Shown here: positions 1 through 6,154 of the stretch, piece by piece
Layout of the letters: each line of letters starts with the position of its first letter
Numbering within the stretch: the stretch's first letter is position 1
Origin: a virus
DNA: 29,200 bases
Reading direction: 5' to 3' (one strand)
Virus record (IMG/VR): IMGVR_UViG_3300032093_000621
Span: 1 to 29,200 of that record
The notes under the pieces: generated by a model
What the model saw: only the letters and a program-made list of their open reading frames with translations
Database searches by the model: none
What the model was told of the DNA's origin: nothing
Translations under genes and position numbers: made by a program

Positions 1-2
1 AC

Positions 3-1337
3 TCATATCCGTGTTCTCCGACTCGTCTGCGCCGTCGCCCACATATCGTTGAGCGTAGCGGTGTTGGTTGGCCCGACCATCAGCGGTCGAGGTTCCGCAG
101 GGCGCTCCGTTGTCGGCGCGTCCTCTCTGTATGCCAATGCTAGCATACGAAATGCGTCTGCCGGATGCGAAGCCCAATCGTGGCGCGGCGTCTGCCTAAA
201 CGCTTTCTTGTCCTCGTCGTACTCGCGCTGATACTGCCGCAACGCTTCGATGCCGTCCCTGCACCCGTCCTCGTTGAACCAGCAGCGCGGCAAGACCTGA
301 CGCACCGCTTGGATGCCGTCCTGCACGGACAGTTCAGGCACCACGGCAAGGTTCGCAAAGCCTAGATGCGATGCCAGTTGTTCGATGATGCTTTTACCCG
401 CAGCCGCTAGCGTCTTTGCTCTAGCGTCATGCGGCAAGTAGTGTTTGGCGTAGCGGTAGGGCTTTACCTTTACGGCATCCGCTATCTGCTCAATGCTTGC
501 GCCGCTGACCGAGTAAAAGTCGATGACGCGCACCTCGCCGCGCAGCACTTGGTAAAACCAGATGGCGGTATCGTCCTTGTAACCCAAGTCCCATGCGGTA
601 TAGACCTTTAGATGCTCGTCGTGCTTGACGCGCCCGATGCGTCCCTGATCTTGCGCCTCGCGCATTTCTTTACCGTAGAACGCGCCGAGGATGGCGGCTT
701 CAAAAGAACACTCGTATTCCTGCAAGTACTGGTCTTCGCTCAATTGCGCCCGTGCTGCGTTGAGTTCCGACACCGGCAGCAGGCCGCTTGTCGAGGCCGG
801 GAGCCGCAGCATGAACCACTCGTCGGGTATCCGCTGCGCCGTCTGGTAAATGTCCCAAAATTGATTCTTGCCCTTTGGCGTACCGGCGAATACCGCCCAC
901 CCCTGCTTGTCCGATAGCGCAGGGCGTATGACATTACCGAACACCGAGGGCCGAAAGTCGCCGTACTCGTCGAGGTAAATGCCGCTGAAGCCTAGACCGC
1001 GCATGGCATCCGCGTTGTCTGCGCCGAACAGCCCGACCTTTGCGCCGTTGAGTAGCGTTAGGGTCATCATCTGCTCGTTAGCGTCCGCGATCAGCGGGGC
1101 GGCGTAGAACTTGAAGTAGTCCCACGCGATGCGCCTAGCCTGATTCTGGTAAGGCGCGACATACCCGAACAAACCGTTAGGCCCGGTATACATCACGGCA
1201 GCGCGGATAATGTCGTTTACCGCTGCGACTGTTTTACCGGCTCTGCGATGCGCGACGAGGCAGGCCCACCGCTTCGTGCGGCCGTGGAAAGGGAGAAACG
1301 CCCGCCGTGGGTTGTACGGCAGGACGATTTCAGTCAA
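3..1337 (-). CDS. Terminase large subunit
   Basis: ATPase-nuclease motor that packages phage DNA into the prohead, working with the small terminase and the portal. The 444-residue protein has a Walker A-like motif HRRAGKT (about 30-36), a Walker B IYLDEY (about 120-125), and a C-terminal RNase H-type nuclease half marked by AWDLGYKDDTA near residue 250 and HDWASHPADAFR near 405. The length is normal for the family and both domains look intact. It starts inside the end of the small terminase gene (8-base overlap). Its stop overlaps an ATG at 6-4 (ATGA), so another gene, probably the portal, follows off the left edge. Family identity is firm; packaging type (pac or cos) cannot be read from it. 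Confidence 0.95.
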   Translation of the reverse strand: MTEIVLPYNPRRAFLPFHGRTKRWACLVAHRRAGKTVAAVNDIIRAAVMYTGPNGLFGYVAPYQNQARRIAWDYFKFYAAPLIADANEQMMTLTLLNGAKVGLFGADNADAMRGLGFSGIYLDEYGDFRPSVFGNVIRPALSDKQGWAVFAGTPKGKNQFWDIYQTAQRIPDEWFMLRLPASTSGLLPVSELNAARAQLSEDQYLQEYECSFEAAILGAFYGKEMREAQDQGRIGRVKHDEHLKVYTAWDLGYKDDTAIWFYQVLRGEVRVIDFYSVSGASIEQIADAVKVKPYRYAKHYLPHDARAKTLAAAGKSIIEQLASHLGFANLAVVPELSVQDGIQAVRQVLPRCWFNEDGCRDGIEALRQYQREYDEDKKAFRQTPRHDWASHPADAFRMLALAYREDAPTTERPAEPRPLMVGPTNTATLNDMWATAQTSRRTRI

Positions 1338-1593
1338 CGGGATTGCCCCATGTGATTACTATGCGCTGCGCTTCGCCGTCCTTGCCCGTGACCTCGCTGC
1401 GCTGCAACTTCGGCACATGGTATTCCAGCAACGAGGTAAAGCAGCCGAACGCCGCCTCTGCTCCACGGTCGCGGTGTATCTCGTCTAACCACCCCTGTAG
1501 GCGGTCTGCGTTGCCGTCCACGAATCGCGCTATAGCCTCCCGTGCGGCGGCTGTGGCCTTGTTAGGGCTACCTTTGGGGCGACCTGCTGGCAT
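1330..1593 (-). CDS. Terminase small subunit
   Basis: An 87-residue protein encoded directly before the large terminase, overlapping it by 8 bases. It opens with GRPKGSPNKAT, a basic N-terminus common in phage small terminases and related DNA-binding proteins, followed by a helical region (about 14-60) suited to oligomerisation. In known phages this subunit recognises the packaging site and loads the motor. It is short for a small terminase (often 110-170 residues). The call rests on position plus the N-terminal signature; recognition of specific DNA is inferred. Confidence 0.75.
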   Translation of the reverse strand: MPAGRPKGSPNKATAAAREAIARFVDGNADRLQGWLDEIHRDRGAEAAFGCFTSLLEYHVPKLQRSEVTGKDGEAQRIVITWGNPVD

Positions 1594-1609
1594 AGGTAAA
1601 TATTCCTGA

Positions 1610-1631
1610 ATTGTTTATTGTGTGAAACAAT
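1610..1631. repeat. Inverted repeat ATTGTTT-N8-AAACAAT upstream of small terminase
   Basis: A perfect 7-base inverted repeat with an 8-base spacer lies in the 62-base gap between the methyltransferase gene and the small terminase gene. It is A+T-rich in otherwise G+C-rich DNA. No T-run follows on the minus strand, so it does not look like an intrinsic terminator. It could be a protein-binding site for a regulator or for the terminase, or an RNA hairpin in the leader. Function is unproven. Confidence 0.45.
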
Positions 1632-1655
1632 AGCCGTGTTTATGCGCGTATTGTA

Positions 1656-2861
1656 TCAAAGCAGCCTGCGTGCCGCACCAATCCGCGCTTCGGCAATCTT
1701 GACATACTCGGCGTCTCGTTCGATGCCGATGAAGTCAAAGCCTTCCAGCATCGCGGCTTTACCCGTTGAGCCTGACCCCATGAACGGATCAAGGACGGTG
1801 CCGCCCGGTGGGGTGACGAGGCGGCAAAGGTAGCGCATCAGGTCGGTGGGTTTGACGGTGGGGTGTGTGTTTTTCCGCATGGTAATGCTTCCCATGCTTC
1901 CATCGCGGCGACCAGACATTCCGCCTGCCACGCCTGCCACGCCTTCATCGCGGTCTTTCGCGCTCGCCTTCGCGCAGTAGAAGAAGCGGGCGGCAGAGCC
2001 GGAGTCGCCATAGCCGAGGTCATCCATTGGCGGCTTTGGAAATATGCCGCCGAAAGTGTGACCGCCGCTGTTGCGCCTAACAGCCGTGCCGCCTTTTGTG
2101 TCAGGAAACAGCCCCACCACCTCCTCGCTGCCGTCGTGTATCAAGTTGGCGGGCCAGCGGCCAAGTCCGTTACTGTTGTCGATAAGTCCCGCCTCTCGCT
2201 GGACGATGTAACTGGACCCCTCGGTGCGTGCGTTGTTAAATCGGCCCAACGCCTCACCCGTCGCCACCCTGCACCCATCCACATTCAGCGCACCCGTGCC
2301 GTGCGCCAACACATTCTCGGCTACCGTGCCGATAAGCGGCTTGCGGGCTACGGTGATAGGTTCCAGCGCGGGTTTCAGGGCGGTACCCCATCCGGCCCAC
2401 TTGCGGGCGGCGGGTGTGGCGGGGGCGGTGTAATTGTATTGCCCAGACGAAGTGTCTAGCGCATTCCACCCGCTGCCTTGCCCCAAATCAGACAAGGACA
2501 CTTTTCGAATGCCCACCACCTCCCGCTCCGCGCCCGCCGCCTTATCAATCGCCTTCGATACATCCAGCGATTTCGGAAACCCGGACGCATATACCCAAGC
2601 AATCATGTCGCGTATTTCAAACCCCGCATCTTCAATCCGTACCGCCATCCGATGCTGTGTTCGCGTACCGGCAAAGGCGAGAAGATGCCCGCCCGGTTTC
2701 AGCACCCGCAAACACTCGCGCCATATCGCCTCGCTCGGTACATCGTAATCCCACCGCTTGCCCATAAATGACAAGCCATAGGGCGGGTCGGTCACGATGG
2801 CATCAACGGAGTCGGCGGGCAGCGTCCGAAGCACATCCAGACAATCCCCCGTGTAAATCAT
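1656..2861 (-). CDS. Site-specific DNA methyltransferase (DPPY type)
   Basis: Predicted S-adenosylmethionine-dependent DNA methyltransferase, N6-adenine or N4-cytosine type. From ATG 2861 the 401-residue protein has the catalytic DPPY at 25-28 near the N-terminus and the SAM-binding LDPFMGSGSTG near 357-367, preceded by THPTVKP (332-338). This is the beta-class order (motif IV before motif I). The long middle (about 130-320) probably holds the target-recognition domain. The chosen start gives an ATGA overlap with the upstream nuclease gene; an upstream in-frame start would lie inside that gene. No restriction enzyme lies beside it, so it is an orphan, probably protecting phage DNA from host restriction. 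The target sequence cannot be predicted. Confidence 0.9.
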   Translation of the reverse strand: MIYTGDCLDVLRTLPADSVDAIVTDPPYGLSFMGKRWDYDVPSEAIWRECLRVLKPGGHLLAFAGTRTQHRMAVRIEDAGFEIRDMIAWVYASGFPKSLDVSKAIDKAAGAEREVVGIRKVSLSDLGQGSGWNALDTSSGQYNYTAPATPAARKWAGWGTALKPALEPITVARKPLIGTVAENVLAHGTGALNVDGCRVATGEALGRFNNARTEGSSYIVQREAGLIDNSNGLGRWPANLIHDGSEEVVGLFPDTKGGTAVRRNSGGHTFGGIFPKPPMDDLGYGDSGSAARFFYCAKASAKDRDEGVAGVAGGMSGRRDGSMGSITMRKNTHPTVKPTDLMRYLCRLVTPPGGTVLDPFMGSGSTGKAAMLEGFDFIGIERDAEYVKIAEARIGAARRLL

Positions 2862-3157
2862 CGGCAATGCTCCGGTCTTATCGCCAACTGGTAAAGTTCC
2901 CGCAACTGCCTCACCGTCGCCTCGGGATCGCGTGCCTCTATCCACTCGCCGCGTGGTTCCCATACTGCGCGAAATGCCGCCTGCTTATCGCTCAACGTGC
3001 CGTTGGCGTGTTTGATTTCAAGCCAACACACGAACGGTTTACCGCACGGCAGCGGCTTAACCGCGAGTTTGTCGGGGATGGAATGCCCCGCCCGGGCAAA
3101 GTCCCATACATCGAACCCCGCCGCCTTTACCGCATCGGTAACAGTCGCGTCGTTCAT
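2858..3157 (-). CDS. VRR-NUC-like nuclease
   Basis: A 99-residue protein with the pattern of the small stand-alone VRR-NUC (PD-(D/E)XK) nucleases: PDK with Asp near 29, WLEIKH with Glu 47 and Lys 49, then TLSDKQAAF with Gln near 59. In this family those residues bind metal and cut DNA, and stand-alone phage forms act on branched DNA such as Holliday junctions. ATG 3157 overlaps the preceding stop as ATGA, which favours it over in-frame ATGs at 3181 and 3169. It is translationally linked to the methyltransferase downstream. The role in resolving replication or packaging intermediates is inferred. Confidence 0.75.
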   Translation of the reverse strand: MNDATVTDAVKAAGFDVWDFARAGHSIPDKLAVKPLPCGKPFVCWLEIKHANGTLSDKQAAFRAVWEPRGEWIEARDPEATVRQLRELYQLAIRPEHCR

Positions 3158-3480
3158 ATCTCGTCGCATGGCATAGCGCATCGTGGTTGAAACCCGCCCT
3201 TCTTCCTTGCGCCGATTATAGCCTTTCGCCCCTCGCGTGTCTGGCAACGCATCTGCAGCCGCGCATGGTCAAGGCCGATCATATCGCATATCCATTGCAT
3301 CGACCCGATGCCGTCCTCCGTGCTGTTGATCCACCGCATCGCCTGCCACCCATCTTCCCGGCCCGTCTTGGTGCAGTCGGTGATGGCCTGCCAAAGTACC
3401 GCAGCCCACAGCGCCCGGTAAGGGTTTGGCGGGAGGTCGTTGTCCGCGTTCAGGTCTGATTGGAAGTTGAAGCCGCGCAT
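3154..3480 (-). CDS. Conserved phage protein of unknown function
   Basis: A 108-residue protein that I cannot assign. It has a Trp-rich helical core: PNPYRALWAAVLWQAITDC near 18-36, then WINSTEDGIGSMQWICDMIG near 54-73, ending in a basic tail. A pattern of this kind, with a WI-S-GSF/M-W-C segment, recurs in phage hypothetical proteins near methylase and replication genes (recall only). ATG 3480 has a weak AGGG ribosome site and overlaps the upstream gene by 31 bases; its stop makes ATGA with the VRR-NUC gene. The tight coupling suggests it is made together with the nuclease. Confidence 0.6.
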   Translation of the reverse strand: MRGFNFQSDLNADNDLPPNPYRALWAAVLWQAITDCTKTGREDGWQAMRWINSTEDGIGSMQWICDMIGLDHARLQMRCQTREGRKAIIGARKKGGFQPRCAMPCDEI

Positions 3481-3806
3481 GATGCCCTGTCGTAAGTTTT
3501 GATGCCGTGCGATATCGCTTTGGAAATGATGTGCGCCTTGACGTTCCACGCCTTTGCGCGTTGCTCTAACAGTCCGAGCCATTCTTTACGCGCTATCCGT
3601 GCGGCGCTGTAGTCTGCCCAAAACGCCTCGTGTTTAGCCGCAGCGCGGTACCCGGCTTGATGCACAGTCCACCACAGCGGGACATCGTGCTTTCGGCATA
3701 ACTCTTTGTTGGTCGGGATGGCGCGTTGTCGAGCGGCGATTGCTAACGCCTCACGATACTGCGCCTCGGTCAACGTGGGGTTGTAGTACCGGCCTCGTAT
3801 TTTCAT
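3450..3806 (-). CDS. Hypothetical protein, possibly DNA-binding
   Basis: A 118-residue basic protein. Residues about 10-50 (TLTEAQYREALAIAARQR, then IPTNKELCRKHDVPLWWTV) read like a helix-turn-helix used to sense or bind DNA, and the rest is helical with many Arg and Lys. It starts at ATG 3806 inside the end of the methyltransferase gene (4-base overlap) and runs 31 bases into the next gene. A DNA-binding role is only a guess; no catalytic motif is visible. Confidence 0.55.
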   Translation of the reverse strand: MKIRGRYYNPTLTEAQYREALAIAARQRAIPTNKELCRKHDVPLWWTVHQAGYRAAAKHEAFWADYSAARIARKEWLGLLEQRAKAWNVKAHIISKAISHGIKTYDRASCAASTSNQT

Positions 3807-4759
3807 AACAAATTTACCTGTGCGCCGGTCAGCCGTTCTTGCTGCATGGCCTCGTAAGCCGGGTTCAACTCGCAGCCAAGATACTGCCGCCCATGCTGCA
3901 CCGCTACCTGCGCCGTGGTGCCGCTGCCCATGAACGGGTCAAGGACAACATCGCCTTGCCGCGATCCGGCGAGAATGCACGGCTCTATCAGGTCGGGCGG
4001 GAAAGTGGCGAAGTGTGCGCCCTTGTAAGGCTTGGTCGTGACCGTCCACACGCTGCGCTTGTTACGAGTGTCTTTGACGGTTACTCCCTCCGGCGTCATA
4101 AAGCCGCCGCGAGTAGCGCCAAAATCACCCATTTGACCGTTTTTCCCGTTGTTGTTCGTAACAACTTTTCCTGCATTTATCGCAGGCTCGGAAATTGCTT
4201 CCGCGTCAAAGTAATACCGCTCCGACTTTGACAGCAGGAAGATGTATTCATGCGCCTTCGTACAGCGGTCGCGCACCGATTCCGGCATCGGGTTGGGCTT
4301 GTGCCAGATAATGTCCTGCCGCAGATACCAGCCGTCAGCGCGAAGGGCAAAGGCAAGCATCCACGGGATGCCAATGAGGTCTTTAGGCTTAAGGCCCGGA
4401 GGGGGTCTATTTTCTTTTTGCGGCGCACCGCCGTTTTCAGCCACTCGCTTATAGCCAACGCCAATGGTGTGCGTAGTTGCTAATTTGCTTTCTTCCGGCC
4501 CTGCGCTTCTCGCATAACTATCCCCAATGTTCAGCCACAGCGTGCCGTCGTCAGCCAACACATCGCGCACACAGCGGAACACTTCCACCATCGCAGCAAT
4601 GTACGCCTCGGGCGTAGGCTCCAAACCGATTTGCCCTTCGTGGCCGTAGTCCCGCAGCCCGAAGTACGGCGGCGAGGTTACGCAGGTTTGAGCCTTTACG
4701 CCGTCCGCTGCCCATCGCCGCATGGTTTCGCGGCAGTCGCCAAAGTCTATGCGGTTCAT
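3803..4759 (-). CDS. Site-specific DNA methyltransferase (TSPPY type)
   Basis: The second SAM-dependent DNA methyltransferase in this cluster. The 318-residue protein carries TSPPYFGLRDYG (catalytic motif, 28-39) and LDPFMGSGTT (SAM-binding, about 273-282), again the beta order. An SPPY tetrad is typical of N4-cytosine methylases but also occurs in N6-adenine ones. The middle segment (about 95-250) includes IIWHKPNPMPESVRDRCTKA, a conserved stretch of this family. It is not a copy of the methylase at 1656-2861. No nuclease partner is adjacent. It overlaps both neighbours by 4 bases. Probably an anti-restriction or regulatory methylase. Confidence 0.9.
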   Translation of the reverse strand: MNRIDFGDCRETMRRWAADGVKAQTCVTSPPYFGLRDYGHEGQIGLEPTPEAYIAAMVEVFRCVRDVLADDGTLWLNIGDSYARSAGPEESKLATTHTIGVGYKRVAENGGAPQKENRPPPGLKPKDLIGIPWMLAFALRADGWYLRQDIIWHKPNPMPESVRDRCTKAHEYIFLLSKSERYYFDAEAISEPAINAGKVVTNNNGKNGQMGDFGATRGGFMTPEGVTVKDTRNKRSVWTVTTKPYKGAHFATFPPDLIEPCILAGSRQGDVVLDPFMGSGTTAQVAVQHGRQYLGCELNPAYEAMQQERLTGAQVNLL

Positions 4760-5271
4760 CGGTTCCGCAGCCTCCCCAAGCCACGCTCACCGAACAAGTG
4801 CCGCACCATGCCCACGAGATGCGGGTCGTTCAGCACGTCTTTAGGGTCAGCGTCACGAATGGCAGAGGCCGCAGCCTCACGCAGCCGATCCCATGCGTCT
4901 TTGTCCGCTTCCCGCATCGTCAGCCGCGCAAGGTACGCATCGCACAGTTTCAGCCGGTGCAGCGGGGTCGGTTCCTGCTTGCCCCATGCCTTTGCAGCCC
5001 ACTCGTCTTGTTCAGCGTGGCGGGCAACATCGGCGGCGCGTTGCTTGTCGGTTTTCTCGACCTTCTCGCCCGGGCGAGGAGCGGCCTTTTTGATCTCAAA
5101 CAAGCCCTGCCACCCGTTCGCAATCGACTGGTCTACAACTGCCGCTTGGTCATCGCCAAATCGCGCCAGTTTCAGTTTTGCGGCGTGTTCGCTTATCGGC
5201 TTGATGGGCTTGCGTATCACCTTGCGAAAGGCTACCCACCGTTCCCATGCTGCTTCATCAAGTTCGTTCAT
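4756..5271 (-). CDS. Replication-type protein (C-terminal region of phage replisome organiser)
   Basis: A 171-residue protein whose N-terminal part, WERWVAFRKVIRKPIKP then about 18 residues to FGDDQAAVVDQSIANGWQGLF (9-58), matches the segment found at the C-terminus of many phage replication-initiation proteins, where FG-Q-V-QSI-NGWQGLF is conserved. The N-terminal DNA-binding domain of such organisers is absent, so it is a free-standing or truncated version. The remainder is charged and helical. ATG 5271 is chosen because AGGAGG lies 6 bases upstream; a start at 5289 has no such site. It is the first gene of the leftward cluster, downstream of a promoter at 5318-5291. Recruiting host replication proteins is inferred. 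Confidence 0.6.
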   Translation of the reverse strand: MNELDEAAWERWVAFRKVIRKPIKPISEHAAKLKLARFGDDQAAVVDQSIANGWQGLFEIKKAAPRPGEKVEKTDKQRAADVARHAEQDEWAAKAWGKQEPTPLHRLKLCDAYLARLTMREADKDAWDRLREAAASAIRDADPKDVLNDPHLVGMVRHLFGERGLGRLRNR

Positions 5272-5290
5272 GGTGTCCTCCTGAACCATG

Positions 5291-5318
5291 ACTTTACCCT
5301 AGATTTCAGGATTGTCTA
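5291..5318 (-). promoter_or_regulatory. Candidate leftward promoter for the methylase-terminase cluster
   Basis: On the minus strand TAGACA (5318-5313) and TAAAGT (5296-5291) are separated by 16 bases, close to a sigma-70 promoter, about 20 bases before the start of the first leftward gene. A CTAGA-N11-TCTAG inverted repeat (5299-5319) covers the -35 box and spacer and could be an operator. The same TAAAGT -10 hexamer occurs in two other candidate promoters of this control region. Confidence 0.45.
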
Positions 5319-5349
5319 GTGTCTTAAACCCTGATGACTGATGGTGAGT

Positions 5350-5391
5350 CCGCACGGTATAGACGGAATCCGCCTACAGCGATTCGTGCGG
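5350..5391. repeat. Bulged two-part inverted repeat
   Basis: CCGCAC (5350-5355) pairs with GTGCGG (5386-5391), and GAATC (5366-5370) pairs with GATTC (5381-5385), leaving a 10-base bulge on the left side only and a 10-base loop. It is flanked by two copies of GATGACTGA (5333-5341 and 5396-5404). It may be an RNA structure or a protein-binding site. Function unknown. Confidence 0.4.
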
Positions 5392-5592
5392 AATTGATGA
5401 CTGACGGAGCCATCCGCTGTCGGCTACTTTTGGCAGATGTTCGTCCCATCCGCTGCCATTCACGCTTCCCGACGATACGCTGCGTGTCCGTAAACTGGCG
5501 GCCTCTGTACGGATTTAAGTGCGGCCCCGCGTTCTTCCCCAACGGGCCTAAAGGAGTTTTCCTAACACCGAGCATTCGGCGTGGTGGTGTGC

Positions 5593-5621
5593 TTGACAGG
5601 ACTAGAACAGCCCAGTAAAGT
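5593..5621 (+). promoter_or_regulatory. Strong candidate promoter for a small RNA
   Basis: A perfect consensus -35 box TTGACA (5593-5598) is followed after exactly 17 bases by TAAAGT (5616-5621). It points right into a stretch with no gene but with three hairpins and a terminator within 90 bases. Expected start of transcription is near 5628. It is the closest match to the -35 consensus that I found in the window. Confidence 0.55.
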
Positions 5622-5627
5622 CTGCAT

Positions 5628-5711
5628 CACGCTCAATTTGCATTGATAGCGTATCCGAGGCCAGTCCTCGGCGTCAAGGCCCCATCCTTCCCCGGTGGGG
5701 CTTTGTCGTTT
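5628..5711 (+). ncRNA. Predicted small structured RNA (about 85 nt)
   Basis: Between the promoter at 5593-5621 and the terminator at 5676-5711 lies a short transcript with no ribosome site or open frame. It can form three hairpins in order: TCAAT-TTGC-ATTGA (5633-5646), CCGAGG-CCAGT-CCTCGG (5655-5671) and the terminator stem. It lies next to the repressor gene, which is on the other strand and ends at 5800, so readthrough past the terminator would be antisense to the repressor message. In other phages short RNAs in the immunity region regulate repressor or replication genes; a role here is inference. The 5' end is estimated. Confidence 0.4.
5676..5711 (+). terminator. Rho-independent terminator of the small RNA
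   Basis: The stem pairs AAGGCCCCA (5676-5684) with TGGGGCTTT (5696-5704): six strong pairs, one G-U and two A-U, with an 11-base loop, followed by TTTGTCGTTTCT. The tail is moderately T-rich. The left arm can alternatively pair with 5715-5728 (see findings). No T-run follows the stem on the minus strand. Confidence 0.5.
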
Positions 5712-5723
5712 CTAGGGGGAGGT

Positions 5724-5792
5724 GGGGCGGCTCCGGGTGGTCTTGCCACCGCTGGCGGGAGGATGGAGCGTCAGCGCGGACAGAGCCGCCCC
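5724..5792. repeat. 10-base perfect inverted repeat enclosing two small hairpins
   Basis: GGGGCGGCTC (5724-5733) and GAGCCGCCCC (5783-5792) are perfect complements. Between them GGTGG-TCTTG-CCACC (5736-5750) and GCTG...CAGC (5751-5775) can form two more stems, giving a three-way-junction shape. It begins about 8 bases past the 3' end of the repressor gene. On the minus strand it would fold in the repressor mRNA tail and could protect or end that message, though no T-run follows. Function unknown. Confidence 0.5.
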
Positions 5793-5799
5793 GGAAGCG

Positions 5800-6036
5800 T
5801 CACTCTACAACAGTCGCCGTGATCGCGCCAGAGTCGATTACAGCGGCGTCAGGCGGGGTCAGACTGCACCCCTCGGGTAGCGCAGCAGCCGCCAGAATCG
5901 CCGCTCCGCGCTCGACACGGTGCGCCGGGATGCGCCCGTCACGCTTCCACTTCAGCACAGCGGCATCCGTAACGCCGAACGCCCGTGCTACGCGGGACTG
6001 CTTGCCCAACAAGTCGAAAAAAGGCTTGATATCCAT
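5800..6036 (-). CDS. Cro/CI-like transcriptional repressor
   Basis: A 78-residue protein with a small helix-turn-helix near residues 12-33 (SRVARAFGVTDAAVLKWKRDG), then RIPAHRVERGAAIL, the layout of Cro-like and YdaS-type proteins. It probably binds the operator array at 6050-6154 and controls both the rightward early promoter and its own. ATG 6036 has GGAG 6 bases upstream. There is no second repressor or cleavable C-terminal domain as in lambda CI, so it resembles a Cro or a minimal repressor. No partner repressor gene is visible in the window. The DNA-binding role is secure; the lysogeny role is not. Confidence 0.75.
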   Translation of the reverse strand: MDIKPFFDLLGKQSRVARAFGVTDAAVLKWKRDGRIPAHRVERGAAILAAAALPEGCSLTPPDAAVIDSGAITATVVE

Positions 6037-6049
6037 AGGTACTCCGTAA

Positions 6050-6154
6050 GGTAAACCCCCGGACTTTACCCCCGGCAGAGGTAAAAGGCAATCGTTCCGT
6101 TTCGGATGCGATAGGTAAAGAAAACGCTTGCAACGGGTAAAGACTCTGGTAACC
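6050..6154. promoter_or_regulatory. Operator array of GGTAAA boxes
   Basis: The repressor-early operon gap holds repeated GGTAAA half sites at 6050-6055, 6080-6085, 6114-6119 and 6136-6141, an inverted TTTACC at 6065-6070, and the palindrome GGTAACC at 6148-6154. The first two boxes form GGTAAA-N9-TTTACC. The boxes lie over both candidate promoters of this gap. This is the expected position for sites bound by the adjacent helix-turn-helix protein. Binding itself is inferred. Confidence 0.55.
6063..6091 (-). promoter_or_regulatory. Candidate promoter of the repressor gene
   Basis: On the minus strand TTGCCT (6091-6086) and TAAAGT (6068-6063) are spaced by 17 bases, about 30 bases before the repressor start. 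The -10 box overlaps the inverted TTTACC box and the spacer starts at a GGTAAA box, so the repressor could control its own synthesis. The -35 box matches four of six consensus bases. Confidence 0.4.

Larger units (their letters stand above)
5290..5799. other. Non-coding control region with dense secondary structure
   Basis: These 510 bases separate the leftward gene at 5271 from the repressor gene ending at 5800. I see no convincing gene: open frames on both strands (roughly 5324-5618) lack good ribosome sites and read as Arg- and Ser-rich nonsense. Instead there are a leftward promoter at the left end, a bulged inverted repeat (5350-5391), a strong rightward promoter (5593-5621), three successive hairpins ending in a terminator (5631-5711), and a long closing stem (5724-5792). 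The region could carry a small RNA, an origin or an attachment site; the first has the best direct support. Confidence 0.6.

Noticed and set aside
5324-5618. Overlapping open frames on both strands of the control region
   Set aside because: Low-complexity Arg/Ser/Pro products, no good ribosome sites, and the interval contains promoter and hairpin signals instead.
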